From an uncultured Bifidobacteriaceae bacterium (GTDB taxonomy: Bacteria > Actinomycetota > Actinomycetes > Actinomycetales > Bifidobacteriaceae), in assembly GCA_946891915.1 (NCBI GenBank), contig CAMPNN010000009.1, positions 1 to 38,596 on the forward strand: a stretch of DNA of 38,596 nt, given 5' to 3'. The notes under the pieces are model-generated. The model was given only the letters and a program-made list of their open reading frames with translations. It searched no databases and was not told the origin of the DNA. Every line of letters starts with the position of its first letter. Position 1 is the stretch's first letter. Shown piece after piece: positions 1 through 7,291 of the stretch. The position numbers and the translations under genes were made by a program.

Positions 1-3000
1 GAAAGTAGTGGCGATGCTGCACAAAGATACTTCAACAAGCGACCATTTATGCACGCGCAACTGTTCGTGCATAACGGCCCAGTAATGAACGATTTGCTAC
101 TGAGAAATAATGATTTTGATCAAAATGTTGAAATACAGGATGTTACCACTAACGTAATTAACGTGTGGTTCGTGCCTGTGGACGGCGAAAAGCCGACGAT
201 TAGTGCGAAGAAGTACGACAACAACGGTAAGCCGTGGAATATTCATGGTGATTGCTTGCCAAAGAATGGTAATGGTAATCCTATGAGTTGTGGACTCAGA
301 AGTGACGACTTTCTTTATTTGGACGATAGTATCTATGGTGATAGCAAGTTGCCTTGGTATAAAGGTGATCACGGTACCATGTATCTAAAGTATGCATTGA
401 AATTAGATGACGATTTTAATAAATACACGGATAAAGGAAATGGTGACGGAGATTCTAGCCCTGTTCTGGAAAATAATTTGCAAGTAGATATTGTTGCAAA
501 TAATGTTAGGGATGCTTATGGCAATGTTTCTAGTCCAAGAGTGCGATTTATTAGCAATGGTGTAGTTAATAAGCATTTGCTAAGAAAATTCATAGAAAAC
601 TATAGAAGTACCAACCTAAAGAATCCTAACGACAAAGAACAAACTACGTTTACCATGATTGCTAAAACCACGGATAGTTCTGGTAAAGATAGTGCTGAAA
701 CATCAGTTGGATGCTTCAGAGCAAAATGGAGAGAACAAGAAAAGCCAAGAGTGGTAGCTTACGATGGTGATTCTAAAAATACTGCGGATAAAGACATCAC
801 TTGGCTAAAACAAAATGAGAACGGTACGGTATCCGTTCGCAACAATGAAGTATTGGTTAAGCCTGAACCTGGATCTAAACGTCTAGTAGTGTACTTCCAT
901 CCAAAATCAGAGATGAAACAAGATGCTGCAAATGGTATAAATGGTTCGAATGAAACTCCAGCCAATAACGCAAGCATTGGTAAAACAATTGCAATGTGCT
1001 GGGTTGATGGAGTTTTCAAAGACTGGTGGCAGTTATGCGATGGGTATAAGGACCTTATTCAAAAACAAGGAATCAAGTGGCTTGGTGAGAAATATAGCGG
1101 CAATAAAGTGGACGGAAGCGGAGTATATTATTACGCAGATGATGGTTCAATTCACTTTACTAGCGGATATTTAGCTCCAGGAAGCGTTGTGCGTGCGCGT
1201 ACACGTAGAGACGTAGGACCTTGGACTAATATGCCTGGAGTAATGAGTGCAGTAGATCTTGCATCTGGCGACGATAATGAAAGTAAATCAGGAAATAAGT
1301 CTAGTGATGTTAAGAATGATAGTGGAGGAGGCAATAAATCTGCCAGCGGCAGATCAATGAGCCGTGCAGCGAAAAATCGTGCAGCGAAAGATCGTGCAGC
1401 GAAAGATCGTGCTGTTAATGAAGCTATTTCAGAAGACACACTTGACGTTCTGCCAATGGAATTAGCAAAAGAAAAACCAAGCGAAGTGTGCAGGCCAGAT
1501 AATGTTTCTGCAGAAACATGGTTTAATGAACAGCATCCTTCCGACTGCGTGTACTTCGGCGTATCCATGCACAGGCGTATTGTGCAAGTGCACCCAATGC
1601 TGCTAAGCGGCGACGAAAAGCATGCAATCAAAACCGAATTACACAAAGAAAACGAAAGCGGAAACTGGATTAAAAACGATAGCGAAGCTACGTCAAACGA
1701 TGAAATAACGTTAAGCCCAGGTCAAGCAATGGTGACGTTCAAGGAAAACGACTACGATACTAGCCATAATCCACATGTGGCTAAGCCGAACAACTTCCCT
1801 GAAGATAACTACGGAGGCCGAGCCGGGAATATACAAGACGTAGCCGTATTGACGCGCGGTTGGCGAAGCCGCATACTCGTGCCACTGCCTAGAATCAAGC
1901 AGATTACGCGATTTGCTCGACTTCGTGCGCCTGAAAACGTTGACAATACGAATGGAGATAAAGATAAAGCATCTGACTATTTGGTGACGTGGGATCCAAA
2001 GCATCCGTACGTTAATGATCGAAAAGACGACCCAGGATTTAAGCTGTCTCCAGACGGAAAATCGCTGTTCTATCTATTCAACCTAGGCACTAAAGCGCCG
2101 TTTACGCTTAACGACCTGCAGTCGGGAATTGTGCTGAAACCTAATGCCGAAAGACTTAAGAAAGAGTGCGGTGAAAAGTACAACCTGTACGACTGCCAGC
2201 CGTCACTGCGCGAAGTAAAAGGTAGCGATAAGGTTGATGGCGAGTATCAAGAAAACGGCGTTACTGTTGGCCGAAACGGTTACAAGATGATTGATAACAA
2301 CTTCTACGTGTATACGCCGGAAGGTGGCGATACTGGCGATACTGGCGGAAGTGGTGCTGGTGCTGCTGGCGGTGCCGCTAATAGTGCTGGAGGTGCTGCT
2401 GGTGGTAACGCCGCGCCTATCGGTGATAGTGAGCATAACACTTCTCACTTAACGTCATACGTAAACATTATCGACATGACTTCTGCTAATTGGAATGGTA
2501 GCGGACACAGCGGTGGCGGCGGTGACCATATTACTGGTGGCGAAGGCAGAACTTACGAAACTAATGGTAGTGCCGTTGAAACTAACTTCAACAATATGCT
2601 TGCGTGGGGTAGTTCTGGATCTGTTGAAACAGGCAAAGACAAGTTCCATATTACAAAGAATGATAAGGTGTTTGCTAATCCGCAAAGCACTCAGCTGATG
2701 ACTCTAGGTGATAGCTGGGTGAATAAGACGCTGCTCAACACGCGCGGACGAGATAAAGACAAGTACAACGCGGCCGGAGACAGCACCGACGAAGCAGCAA
2801 TGCGCGTATACGTAATACCTGTTGATAACGTTGCGCCAACTGTGAAAGCGGTTGGGTCGCTTAAGGGAACTACTGTTGAGAACCCTTACGGAATTGACGT
2901 GGATAACATTGACTTTACGTTCAATACTGTGTCTGCAGCCGAGCAGAAAGGACATTCCGACTCTAGTATTCTGAAAGAGGATAGTAAGGAACGACTCATA

Positions 3001-3552
3001 GACGCTTACGACGACTACGATACGCGCGGTACTGTTGGCAAGAATCTCGACGTGCAAATATGTAGGTTGCACGGAGGTAATGTGACTTGGCAAAGCGAGT
3101 GCACAAGCGTTATTACAAAATCTGGTGACGGCGGATCTACTAAAGTCAACCAGCAGAATATGCAAAACTTCCTTAATCTATACAAGAAGACTGGCATATA
3201 CGCGGTATGCGTTCGCACTGCTGACAATTCAGGGAACCAAAGTGAAGACTATACTAGCAGCAACGGTCACGGCAAGATTGTTGGATACGTGCGCCTCGGA
3301 GGTATAAACGTGCGTCCGGTTGCGCTGCCTTACAGCGGCGGCCAGGCTGCAATATGGTTCAGCTTCATGTTCGGCGTGCTGTTTGCACTGTTCTTAGCAT
3401 CCGGCGCGTTTGGTAGGCGCGGATGGCTTGGCTCGGTGCTTAGTGGCAACGGCTTCGGCGCTCTCACCGATAGCAAGCACTGCGGCGCTTCTGCTGAAGC
3501 GCTTCGAAGCGGCAAGCTGTTCAAGCTAAAGTTCAAGTGGCTTCGACGCTGA
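1..3552 (+). CDS. Large cell-surface protein, 5' end outside the window
   Basis: The frame is open from base 1 without a convincing start, so this is the last 1183 residues of a longer protein. No signal peptide can be judged. Two similar short modules, VPVDGEKPT (about residue 56) and IPVDNVAPT (about residue 940), look like edges of bacterial Ig-like or surface-repeat domains. A charged Ser/Gly/Lys linker with RAAKD repeats lies near residues 455-470, and a Gly/Ala/Thr linker near 775-805. The C-terminus has LPYSGG (residue 1109), a hydrophobic segment (about 1116-1138) and a basic tail of about 45 residues. This resembles a sortase signal, but with Ser for Thr and an unusually long tail, so plain membrane anchoring is equally possible. 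An adhesin or surface role is inferred from architecture only; I do not recognise a named family. A hairpin follows the stop codon. Confidence 0.75.
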   Translation, partial: ESSGDAAQRYFNKRPFMHAQLFVHNGPVMNDLLLRNNDFDQNVEIQDVTTNVINVWFVPVDGEKPTISAKKYDNNGKPWNIHGDCLPKNGNGNPMSCGLRSDDFLYLDDSIYGDSKLPWYKGDHGTMYLKYALKLDDDFNKYTDKGNGDGDSSPVLENNLQVDIVANNVRDAYGNVSSPRVRFISNGVVNKHLLRKFIENYRSTNLKNPNDKEQTTFTMIAKTTDSSGKDSAETSVGCFRAKWREQEKPRVVAYDGDSKNTADKDITWLKQNENGTVSVRNNEVLVKPEPGSKRLVVYFHPKSEMKQDAANGINGSNETPANNASIGKTIAMCWVDGVFKDWWQLCDGYKDLIQKQGIKWLGEKYSGNKVDGSGVYYYADDGSIHFTSGYLAPGSVVRARTRRDVGPWTNMPGVMSAVDLASGDDNESKSGNKSSDVKNDSGGGNKSASGRSMSRAAKNRAAKDRAAKDRAVNEAISEDTLDVLPMELAKEKPSEVCRPDNVSAETWFNEQHPSDCVYFGVSMHRRIVQVHPMLLSGDEKHAIKTELHKENESGNWIKNDSEATSNDEITLSPGQAMVTFKENDYDTSHNPHVAKPNNFPEDNYGGRAGNIQDVAVLTRGWRSRILVPLPRIKQITRFARLRAPENVDNTNGDKDKASDYLVTWDPKHPYVNDRKDDPGFKLSPDGKSLFYLFNLGTKAPFTLNDLQSGIVLKPNAERLKKECGEKYNLYDCQPSLREVKGSDKVDGEYQENGVTVGRNGYKMIDNNFYVYTPEGGDTGDTGGSGAGAAGGAANSAGGAAGGNAAPIGDSEHNTSHLTSYVNIIDMTSANWNGSGHSGGGGDHITGGEGRTYETNGSAVETNFNNMLAWGSSGSVETGKDKFHITKNDKVFANPQSTQLMTLGDSWVNKTLLNTRGRDKDKYNAAGDSTDEAAMRVYVIPVDNVAPTVKAVGSLKGTTVENPYGIDVDNIDFTFNTVSAAEQKGHSDSSILKEDSKERLIDAYDDYDTRGTVGKNLDVQICRLHGGNVTWQSECTSVITKSGDGGSTKVNQQNMQNFLNLYKKTGIYAVCVRTADNSGNQSEDYTSSNGHGKIVGYVRLGGINVRPVALPYSGGQAAIWFSFMFGVLFALFLASGAFGRRGWLGSVLSGNGFGALTDSKHCGASAEALRSGKLFKLKFKWLRR
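1363..1407 (+). repeat. In-frame 15-bp tandem repeat in the surface protein
   Basis: Three consecutive 15-bp units (cgtgcagcgaaagat, the first with one change) encode RAAKN/RAAKD repeats. Because 15 is a multiple of three, unit gain or loss would change protein length without breaking the frame. Confidence 0.85.
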
Positions 3553-3567
3553 CGCGTGCTTGCGGCT

Positions 3568-3604
3568 GAGTTTGGACTTATAGCGTTTGCGTAAGTCCAA
3601 ACTC
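3568..3604 (+). terminator. Hairpin downstream of the surface protein gene
   Basis: A perfect 13-bp inverted repeat (GAGTTTGGACTTA at 3568-3580 and its complement at 3592-3604) surrounds an 11-nt loop, starting 16 bases after the stop codon. No T-run follows, so it may be a Rho-dependent or processing hairpin rather than a classical intrinsic terminator. Confidence 0.6.
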
Positions 3605-3610
3605 ACACGC

Positions 3611-3636
3611 GAAACATATTCGCCTGCGACGCAATA
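3611..3636 (+). repeat. First copy of a 26-bp repeat, also found at the thiD start
   Basis: This sequence recurs at 4003-4029 with two transitions and one inserted T. The two copies flank about 370 bp of structured non-coding DNA. It could be a duplicated promoter segment or old duplicated flanks of an insertion. Confidence 0.7.
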
Positions 3637-3677
3637 GGTTATATTACATCTTAATTGCGCGTTATTCAGTCGTGTGG

Positions 3678-3715
3678 ATATTAGTGTGGTAGAGATTTGA
3701 GATTTTTCGCACTGA
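3678..3715 (+). repeat. 38-bp dispersed repeat, copy 1
   Basis: The sequence beginning ATATTAGTGTGGTAGAG is found again on the minus strand at 36575-36612 with one mismatch in 38. It forms the left arm of a foldback: GAGATTTTTCG (3699-3709) pairs with CGAAAAATCTC (3772-3782). Between them a second hairpin has GTCAG-AGCC (3728-3736) pairing with GGCT-CTGAC (3740-3749). Confidence 0.8.
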
Positions 3716-3814
3716 ACGAAGGCGGACGTCAGAGCCGAAGGCTGCTGACAAGCCGAGCGAAGAAGAAAAATCGAAAAATCTCTGCGATAGAACACGGTTA
3801 TTAACGATTAAACA

Positions 3815-3962
3815 CGCAGAGTTTGGGGGATTTCTCTACGAGAACTAAAAGAGGACTGAGGAAGCAACATTCTTTAAAGAACAAAGCAGACACAAAAAGC
3901 CTCTAACAGTCAGAGCGACGAAGGACGGGACGTTCGAGGAGAGAAATCCACCAAAACTCGCG
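3815..3962. other. Long foldback structure, possible small RNA or MITE-like element
   Basis: Bases 3815-3837 pair with 3940-3962 in a stem of about 20 base pairs with two single bulges and one mismatch. The 102-nt interior contains the palindrome TTCTTTAAAGAA (3870-3881) and further short pairings. No ORF is convincing here. I compared it by eye with RNase P, SRP, tmRNA, 6S and 6C RNA features and found no match. The strand and function are unknown. Confidence 0.45.
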
Positions 3963-4002
3963 CCATGTTAAACAAAACGTAATATAAACTATACTTTCTC
4001 AT

Positions 4003-4029
4003 GAAACTATATTCGCCCGTGACGCAATA
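4003..4029 (+). repeat. Second copy of the 26-bp repeat at the thiD start
   Basis: It matches 3611-3636. It lies just inside the longest possible thiD frame, which argues that this part is promoter DNA rather than coding sequence. Confidence 0.65.
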
Positions 4030-4033
4030 TAAT
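4028..4033 (+). promoter_or_regulatory. -10 box TATAAT of thiD, leaderless arrangement
   Basis: A perfect TATAAT lies 6 bases before the ATG at 4040, so transcription would begin at or next to the start codon. No clear -35 box is seen. A second possible -10, TATACT at 3990-3995, lies 5 bases before the alternative ATG at 4001. Confidence 0.5.
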
Positions 4034-4039
4034 AAAAGT

Positions 4040-4960
4040 ATGACGCTAGTATCAAGTAAGCAGCATGACGAGCAGCATACTCAATCGCTTTCGAATCAAT
4101 CAAATCCAATTATTCCGCGCGTTTTAAGCGTAGCTGGCACAGACCCAACAGGCGGAGCCGGTATTCAGGCGGATCTCAAATCAATCATGGCGGCGGGCGG
4201 CTACGGCATGTGCATACCAACTAATCTGGTTGCGCAAAACACGTGCGAAGTGCGCGAAGTGTTTACGCCGCCGGTCAGCTTTTTCCGCACACAACTTTCG
4301 TGCGTGTACGACGACGTTACAGTTGACTCGCTAAAAATTGGCATGCTCGGTTGCGCTGAATACATTGATGCTATGCGCGATTGGATGCGCGATAACCCCG
4401 TGCCTGTAAGCGTGCTCGATCCGGTGATGATATCGACTTCCGGCAAGCGCCTGCTGGAGGCGAGCGCTGAAAATGCGATGCGCAAGTTTATAAGCTGCGT
4501 TGACGTTGTGACTCCAAACGTGCCGGAATTGGCGGCTTTGAGCGAATCGCGCGTTGCGGAAAACTTTGAGGAAGCTTGCGATCAGGCGCGCGAGTTGGCT
4601 GCAAAAAATAGCGTTGTTGTGATTGTAAAAGGTGGGCACTTAACTGGCGAAGACGTTGGAAATACCGCGGTTTTTCCGGATGGTGACGCGCAGCACGTGC
4701 CAAGTGAGCGCGTTGAGACAAGCACAACTCACGGAACTGGCTGCTCGCTTTCTTCCGCGCTCGCTACGAAAATTGGGCTGGCTTTGCGCGAGGGGAAGAG
4801 TGTAAGCGAGCACGATACTCTAATGCGCGCGCTTGAATGGTCGACTGCGTGGATTCGCGAGGCGATTGCGGCCGGAAGCGTGTTGCACGTTGGGCGCGGA
4901 GGCGAGCGCGGGCATGGGCCTGTAAACCACTCCGTGCGCATCCTTCAGCAGACTAAGTGA
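4040..4960 (+). CDS. thiD: Hydroxymethylpyrimidine/phosphomethylpyrimidine kinase
   Basis: ThiD phosphorylates 4-amino-5-hydroxymethyl-2-methylpyrimidine twice to give the pyrophosphate used for thiamine phosphate synthesis; it is cytoplasmic. The 306-residue product has the ribokinase-fold ThiD hallmarks: SVAGTDPTGGAGIQADLK near residue 29, the VLDPVM motif, and the HGTGC anion-hole motif with the family's catalytic cysteine. The ATG at 4001 would add 13 residues, but they are encoded by a repeat also present in non-coding DNA at 3611 and overlap a perfect -10 box. The 4040 start with a leaderless mRNA is therefore preferred. The gene converges on the fused thiM-thiE gene, so the two together give a full HMP plus thiazole salvage route. 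No TPP riboswitch is visible in front of thiD. Confidence 0.93.
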   Translation: MTLVSSKQHDEQHTQSLSNQSNPIIPRVLSVAGTDPTGGAGIQADLKSIMAAGGYGMCIPTNLVAQNTCEVREVFTPPVSFFRTQLSCVYDDVTVDSLKIGMLGCAEYIDAMRDWMRDNPVPVSVLDPVMISTSGKRLLEASAENAMRKFISCVDVVTPNVPELAALSESRVAENFEEACDQARELAAKNSVVVIVKGGHLTGEDVGNTAVFPDGDAQHVPSERVETSTTHGTGCSLSSALATKIGLALREGKSVSEHDTLMRALEWSTAWIREAIAAGSVLHVGRGGERGHGPVNHSVRILQQTK

Positions 4961-4980
4961 ACATCGAAGCTCTGTTCGTA

Positions 4981-5224
4981 AACAAATGCCGGAGAAAAAC
5001 CTCCGGCAAATGTTCCATAAAACTGCGAAAGTAGCTACAAATGCCGGGAATTTTCCCGCAAATGTTTCCTAAATCTGCTGAAACGACAACAAATGCCGGA
5101 GAAAAACCTCCGGCAAATGTTCCATAAAACTGCGAAAGTAGCTACAAATGCCGGGAATTTTCCCGCAAATGTTTCCTAAATCTGCTGAAACGACAACAAA
5201 TGCCGGAGATTTTCCGGCATTTGT
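4981..5224. repeat. 107-bp tandem repeat of small hairpins between thiD and thiM-thiE
   Basis: Two apparently identical 107-bp units (4981-5087 and 5088-5194) are followed by a truncated third. Each unit has two hairpins built on the word AAATGCCGG: GCCGGAG/CTCCGGC, and CGGGAA with its TTCCCG partner. The last copy is a perfect 12-bp palindrome (5196-5207 with 5213-5224) followed by a T-rich stretch. It can act as a terminator for the two converging genes. It fills most of the 310-base gap. Confidence 0.9.
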
Positions 5225-5270
5225 TTCCCAAATCCTCTAGGGCTCTCGCGTAGTCTACGCGCGCGCAACT

Positions 5271-6848
5271 TTACTCAGTAATCACGCGCTTAAGCTCGCG
5301 CGCAACTTTCCCCGCGTCCTCAGCGCACATAAGCGCCGACACAGTGCAAACTCCGTCAAGCTCAAGGCCGCGAATAGGGAACACCGTATTCTCGTGAATT
5401 CCGCCAATTGCCAACGTTTTTACGCCCATCGAGTGCGCAACTTTCGCAACTTCGTTTACGCCGTCAACTCCCAGCGGTGGCACGTCGTGCGCTTTCGTAT
5501 GCGTTTCAAAAGCTGCACCAATGCCAATCACATCCGGCAGTGGAACGTCGTTTTCTTTGCACTCGCGGTAAGCTTTCTCCATCAAATCCGGGCGCGCGCA
5601 AGAAAGCCCAACCATCCACTCAGCCGGCATCGCCTTTCGCGCCTCAACAAACGGCGTATCCTTCTGCCCAACGTGCAAGTTGAAACCAAGCCGAGCCGCG
5701 CAATCAACATGATCATCAATAAACACAGGCACATCGCCGTGGCCGGAATCAATAAGCGCGTGACGCAACTTCTTCGCCTTGGCCGAAATCTCCGCGTCGT
5801 CGGAATACTTATCGCGCAATTGCACAACCGTAACTCCGCCCTCAATCGCCTCCACAGCCACTTCTTCCTCCGGACGGTTCCCCATGCGCGGATCCGTTAC
5901 CAAATACAGCGTCCAATCCACAGGCTCCACCGTAAACTCAATATTCGTCAAACTAAACATGTCGTTTACGCTAAGAGTTGAAAGCGCGTCCATCCACAGC
6001 GTGCGGAAAGTGCCGGGAGCTGTGGTTTGGCGAGCTGCCCAAGTTCCAGCGGCGGCTGCATGCACGTGCGCTGCAACAGTTGCTGCGAGCGGACGCTCCG
6101 GATTCGCACCAACGTATGCTGCAACCAACGCTCCCAAAGCGCAACCGGTTCCAACTACCTTGGTCATAGCTTTGTGGCCGCCTGTTACGCGAGCTAAGCA
6201 TCCGTGTCCGTAAATCGCATCTTTTTCGCCGGAAATTGCTACTACAGATCCGTATTTTTTAGCCAATTCGCGAGCAGCTTGAAGCGCGTCGTTTACGCTA
6301 TCGTGAGAGTCAACGCCTTTTCCGTTGCTTTCTTTGCCGGCAAGCGCCATGATTTCGGAAGCGTTTGCGCGAATTACGGTAGGGTGGTGCTTAATAATTT
6401 CGTGAATGAAGCGCGCGCGAGGTGCGAGAGCCGGCACGCCGATTCCAACCGGATCAAGTACCCACGGGGTATCGGCTTTTTCGCATCCTTCAACGGCTGC
6501 GCGCATGTATTCGGAAGTTTCTGGCTGATGGAATGTGCCGACGTTGATGAGCACGCCGGCGGCGATTTGCGCGAGTGCGTGCGCTTCTTCCGGGTCGGTT
6601 ACCATAATTGGCGAGGCACCGGCGGCGAGGAGCGCGTTTGCGGTGATGTCTTGCACGATTACGTTCGTGATGCAGTGTGTGAGTGGCTGCTGTGTGCGCA
6701 CGCGTTCGATGCATTTGCGCACGTCGTTTAGGAACATGCGGCGGCGCGCGCGTGCGGAGAAGCATGTGTCGATTTGCGTTGTTGCGTTTGTGCAGTATTC
6801 GTTTGCTTCGTTGCGTTTAGTTGTTTTTGCACTGCTGTCTGTTGTCAT
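5271..6848 (-). CDS. thiM-thiE: Bifunctional hydroxyethylthiazole kinase / thiamine phosphate synthase (ThiM-ThiE fusion)
   Basis: The 525-residue protein joins two thiamine-salvage enzymes. A Thr/Ser-rich N-terminal extension of about 37 residues is followed by ThiM (about 38-300): PLTHCITNVIVQDITANALL, the WVLDPVGIG motif and the GTGCALGA loop with its conserved Cys. ThiE begins near residue 313: YLVTDPR, VVQLRDK, FIDDHVDCAARLGFNLHVGQ, the ETHTKA loop and the AIGGI phosphate-binding motif. ThiM makes thiazole phosphate and ThiE joins it to HMP pyrophosphate from ThiD. Both domains keep their key motifs. The ATG at 6848 is chosen because AAGGG of the upstream riboswitch lies 8 bases before it. 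The yeast Thi6 fusion has the opposite domain order (known from that enzyme, not seen here). Confidence 0.93.
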   Translation of the reverse strand: MTTDSSAKTTKRNEANEYCTNATTQIDTCFSARARRRMFLNDVRKCIERVRTQQPLTHCITNVIVQDITANALLAAGASPIMVTDPEEAHALAQIAAGVLINVGTFHQPETSEYMRAAVEGCEKADTPWVLDPVGIGVPALAPRARFIHEIIKHHPTVIRANASEIMALAGKESNGKGVDSHDSVNDALQAARELAKKYGSVVAISGEKDAIYGHGCLARVTGGHKAMTKVVGTGCALGALVAAYVGANPERPLAATVAAHVHAAAAGTWAARQTTAPGTFRTLWMDALSTLSVNDMFSLTNIEFTVEPVDWTLYLVTDPRMGNRPEEEVAVEAIEGGVTVVQLRDKYSDDAEISAKAKKLRHALIDSGHGDVPVFIDDHVDCAARLGFNLHVGQKDTPFVEARKAMPAEWMVGLSCARPDLMEKAYRECKENDVPLPDVIGIGAAFETHTKAHDVPPLGVDGVNEVAKVAHSMGVKTLAIGGIHENTVFPIRGLELDGVCTVSALMCAEDAGKVARELKRVITE

Positions 6849-6853
6849 AGTGT

Positions 6854-6944
6854 TTCCCTTCGCTAGTATTATCTAGATCAGGTCCTTACGGATTTAATCT
6901 CAGCGCCGTCCGCGATTTTGCGGCGATTGCGCACTCCGAACCAT
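6854..6944 (-). promoter_or_regulatory. TPP riboswitch controlling the thiM-thiE fusion
   Basis: Read on the minus strand, the leader has the diagnostic THI-box words in order: CGGAGTGC, GCTGAGAT, ACCTGATCTAGATAATAC and TAGCGAAGGGAAA. Between the first two is a variable P3 arm (GCAATCGCC...GGACGGC). The riboswitch ends 5 bases before the ATG, and its conserved AAGGG doubles as the ribosome binding site. Ligand binding should therefore act directly on translation. A possible -10 TATAGT lies just upstream at 6951-6956 (minus). Confidence 0.93.
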
Positions 6945-6983
6945 CCTTCGACTATATCTTTTGTTCGTGACTTACTTTCTTCT

Positions 6984-7085
6984 GCGCGACGATCTGCTTT
7001 CGCGCTTAGGGCGTAGCGCGCGAAGGCAACTCGGAGCGGAAACTCGCTTAGGTTGGAAGTCCAGTGGACTTCCAACGCGAGTTTC
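6984..7085 (+). repeat. Modular palindromic repeat, copy A
   Basis: The left arm GCGCGACGATCTGCTTTCGC (6984-7003) and right arm 7018-7038 (GCGCGAAGGCAACTCGGAGCG type) enclose a short loop. They are followed by a nested hairpin: GAAACTCGC (7039-7047), unpaired TTAG, GTTGGAAGTCCA (7052-7063), one G, TGGACTTCCAAC (7065-7076), GCGAGTTTC (7077-7085). Further copies lie at 24657, 27339 and 31155-31722. A smaller GCCGGAG/CTCCGGC hairpin of the 4981 family follows at 7129-7160. With the riboswitch, this fills the 443-base gap between the divergent genes. Confidence 0.85.
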
Positions 7086-7128
7086 GTAGCGAGCACGTTA
7101 CCCGCGCGAGCGTTGGCCAATTTGTGGA

Positions 7129-7160
7129 ACATTTGCCGGAGTTTTACCTCCGGCATTTGT
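7129..7160. repeat. Single hairpin of the 4981-5224 family
   Basis: ACATTTGCCGGAG (7129-7141) and CTCCGGCATTTGT (7148-7160) share the GCCGGAG/CTCCGGC stem and the ATTTG flanks of the thiD-side tandem repeat, showing that this small hairpin is dispersed. Confidence 0.75.
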
Positions 7161-7291
7161 AGCATTTGCATGTATCTACAAAAATCGCGCCGCATTTTTG
7201 CAACTTCTTCTACAGATTTTTGTTTTCGATTGTGTAACCATGAGTATGGTAAAAAATAAGAGATCAATCGAAGCTACGAAAGTGAGATAAC

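Noticed and set aside
3815..3962. RNase P RNA, SRP RNA, tmRNA or 6S RNA
   Set aside because: GAGGAAGCAA looks faintly like SRP RNA and the long stem like 6S RNA, but the conserved cores of these RNAs are absent.
4981..5224. CRISPR array
   Set aside because: Two 107-bp units in direct contact with no variable spacers, and no cas gene in the window.
5394..5981. Long plus-strand ORF inside thiE
   Set aside because: Antisense shadow of a strongly conserved domain; biased His/Arg/Asn composition and no start signals.
6878..7267. 129-codon minus-strand ORF upstream of thiM-thiE
   Set aside because: It runs through the TPP riboswitch and the palindromic repeat copy A, which are non-coding structures; no ribosome site or family resemblance.
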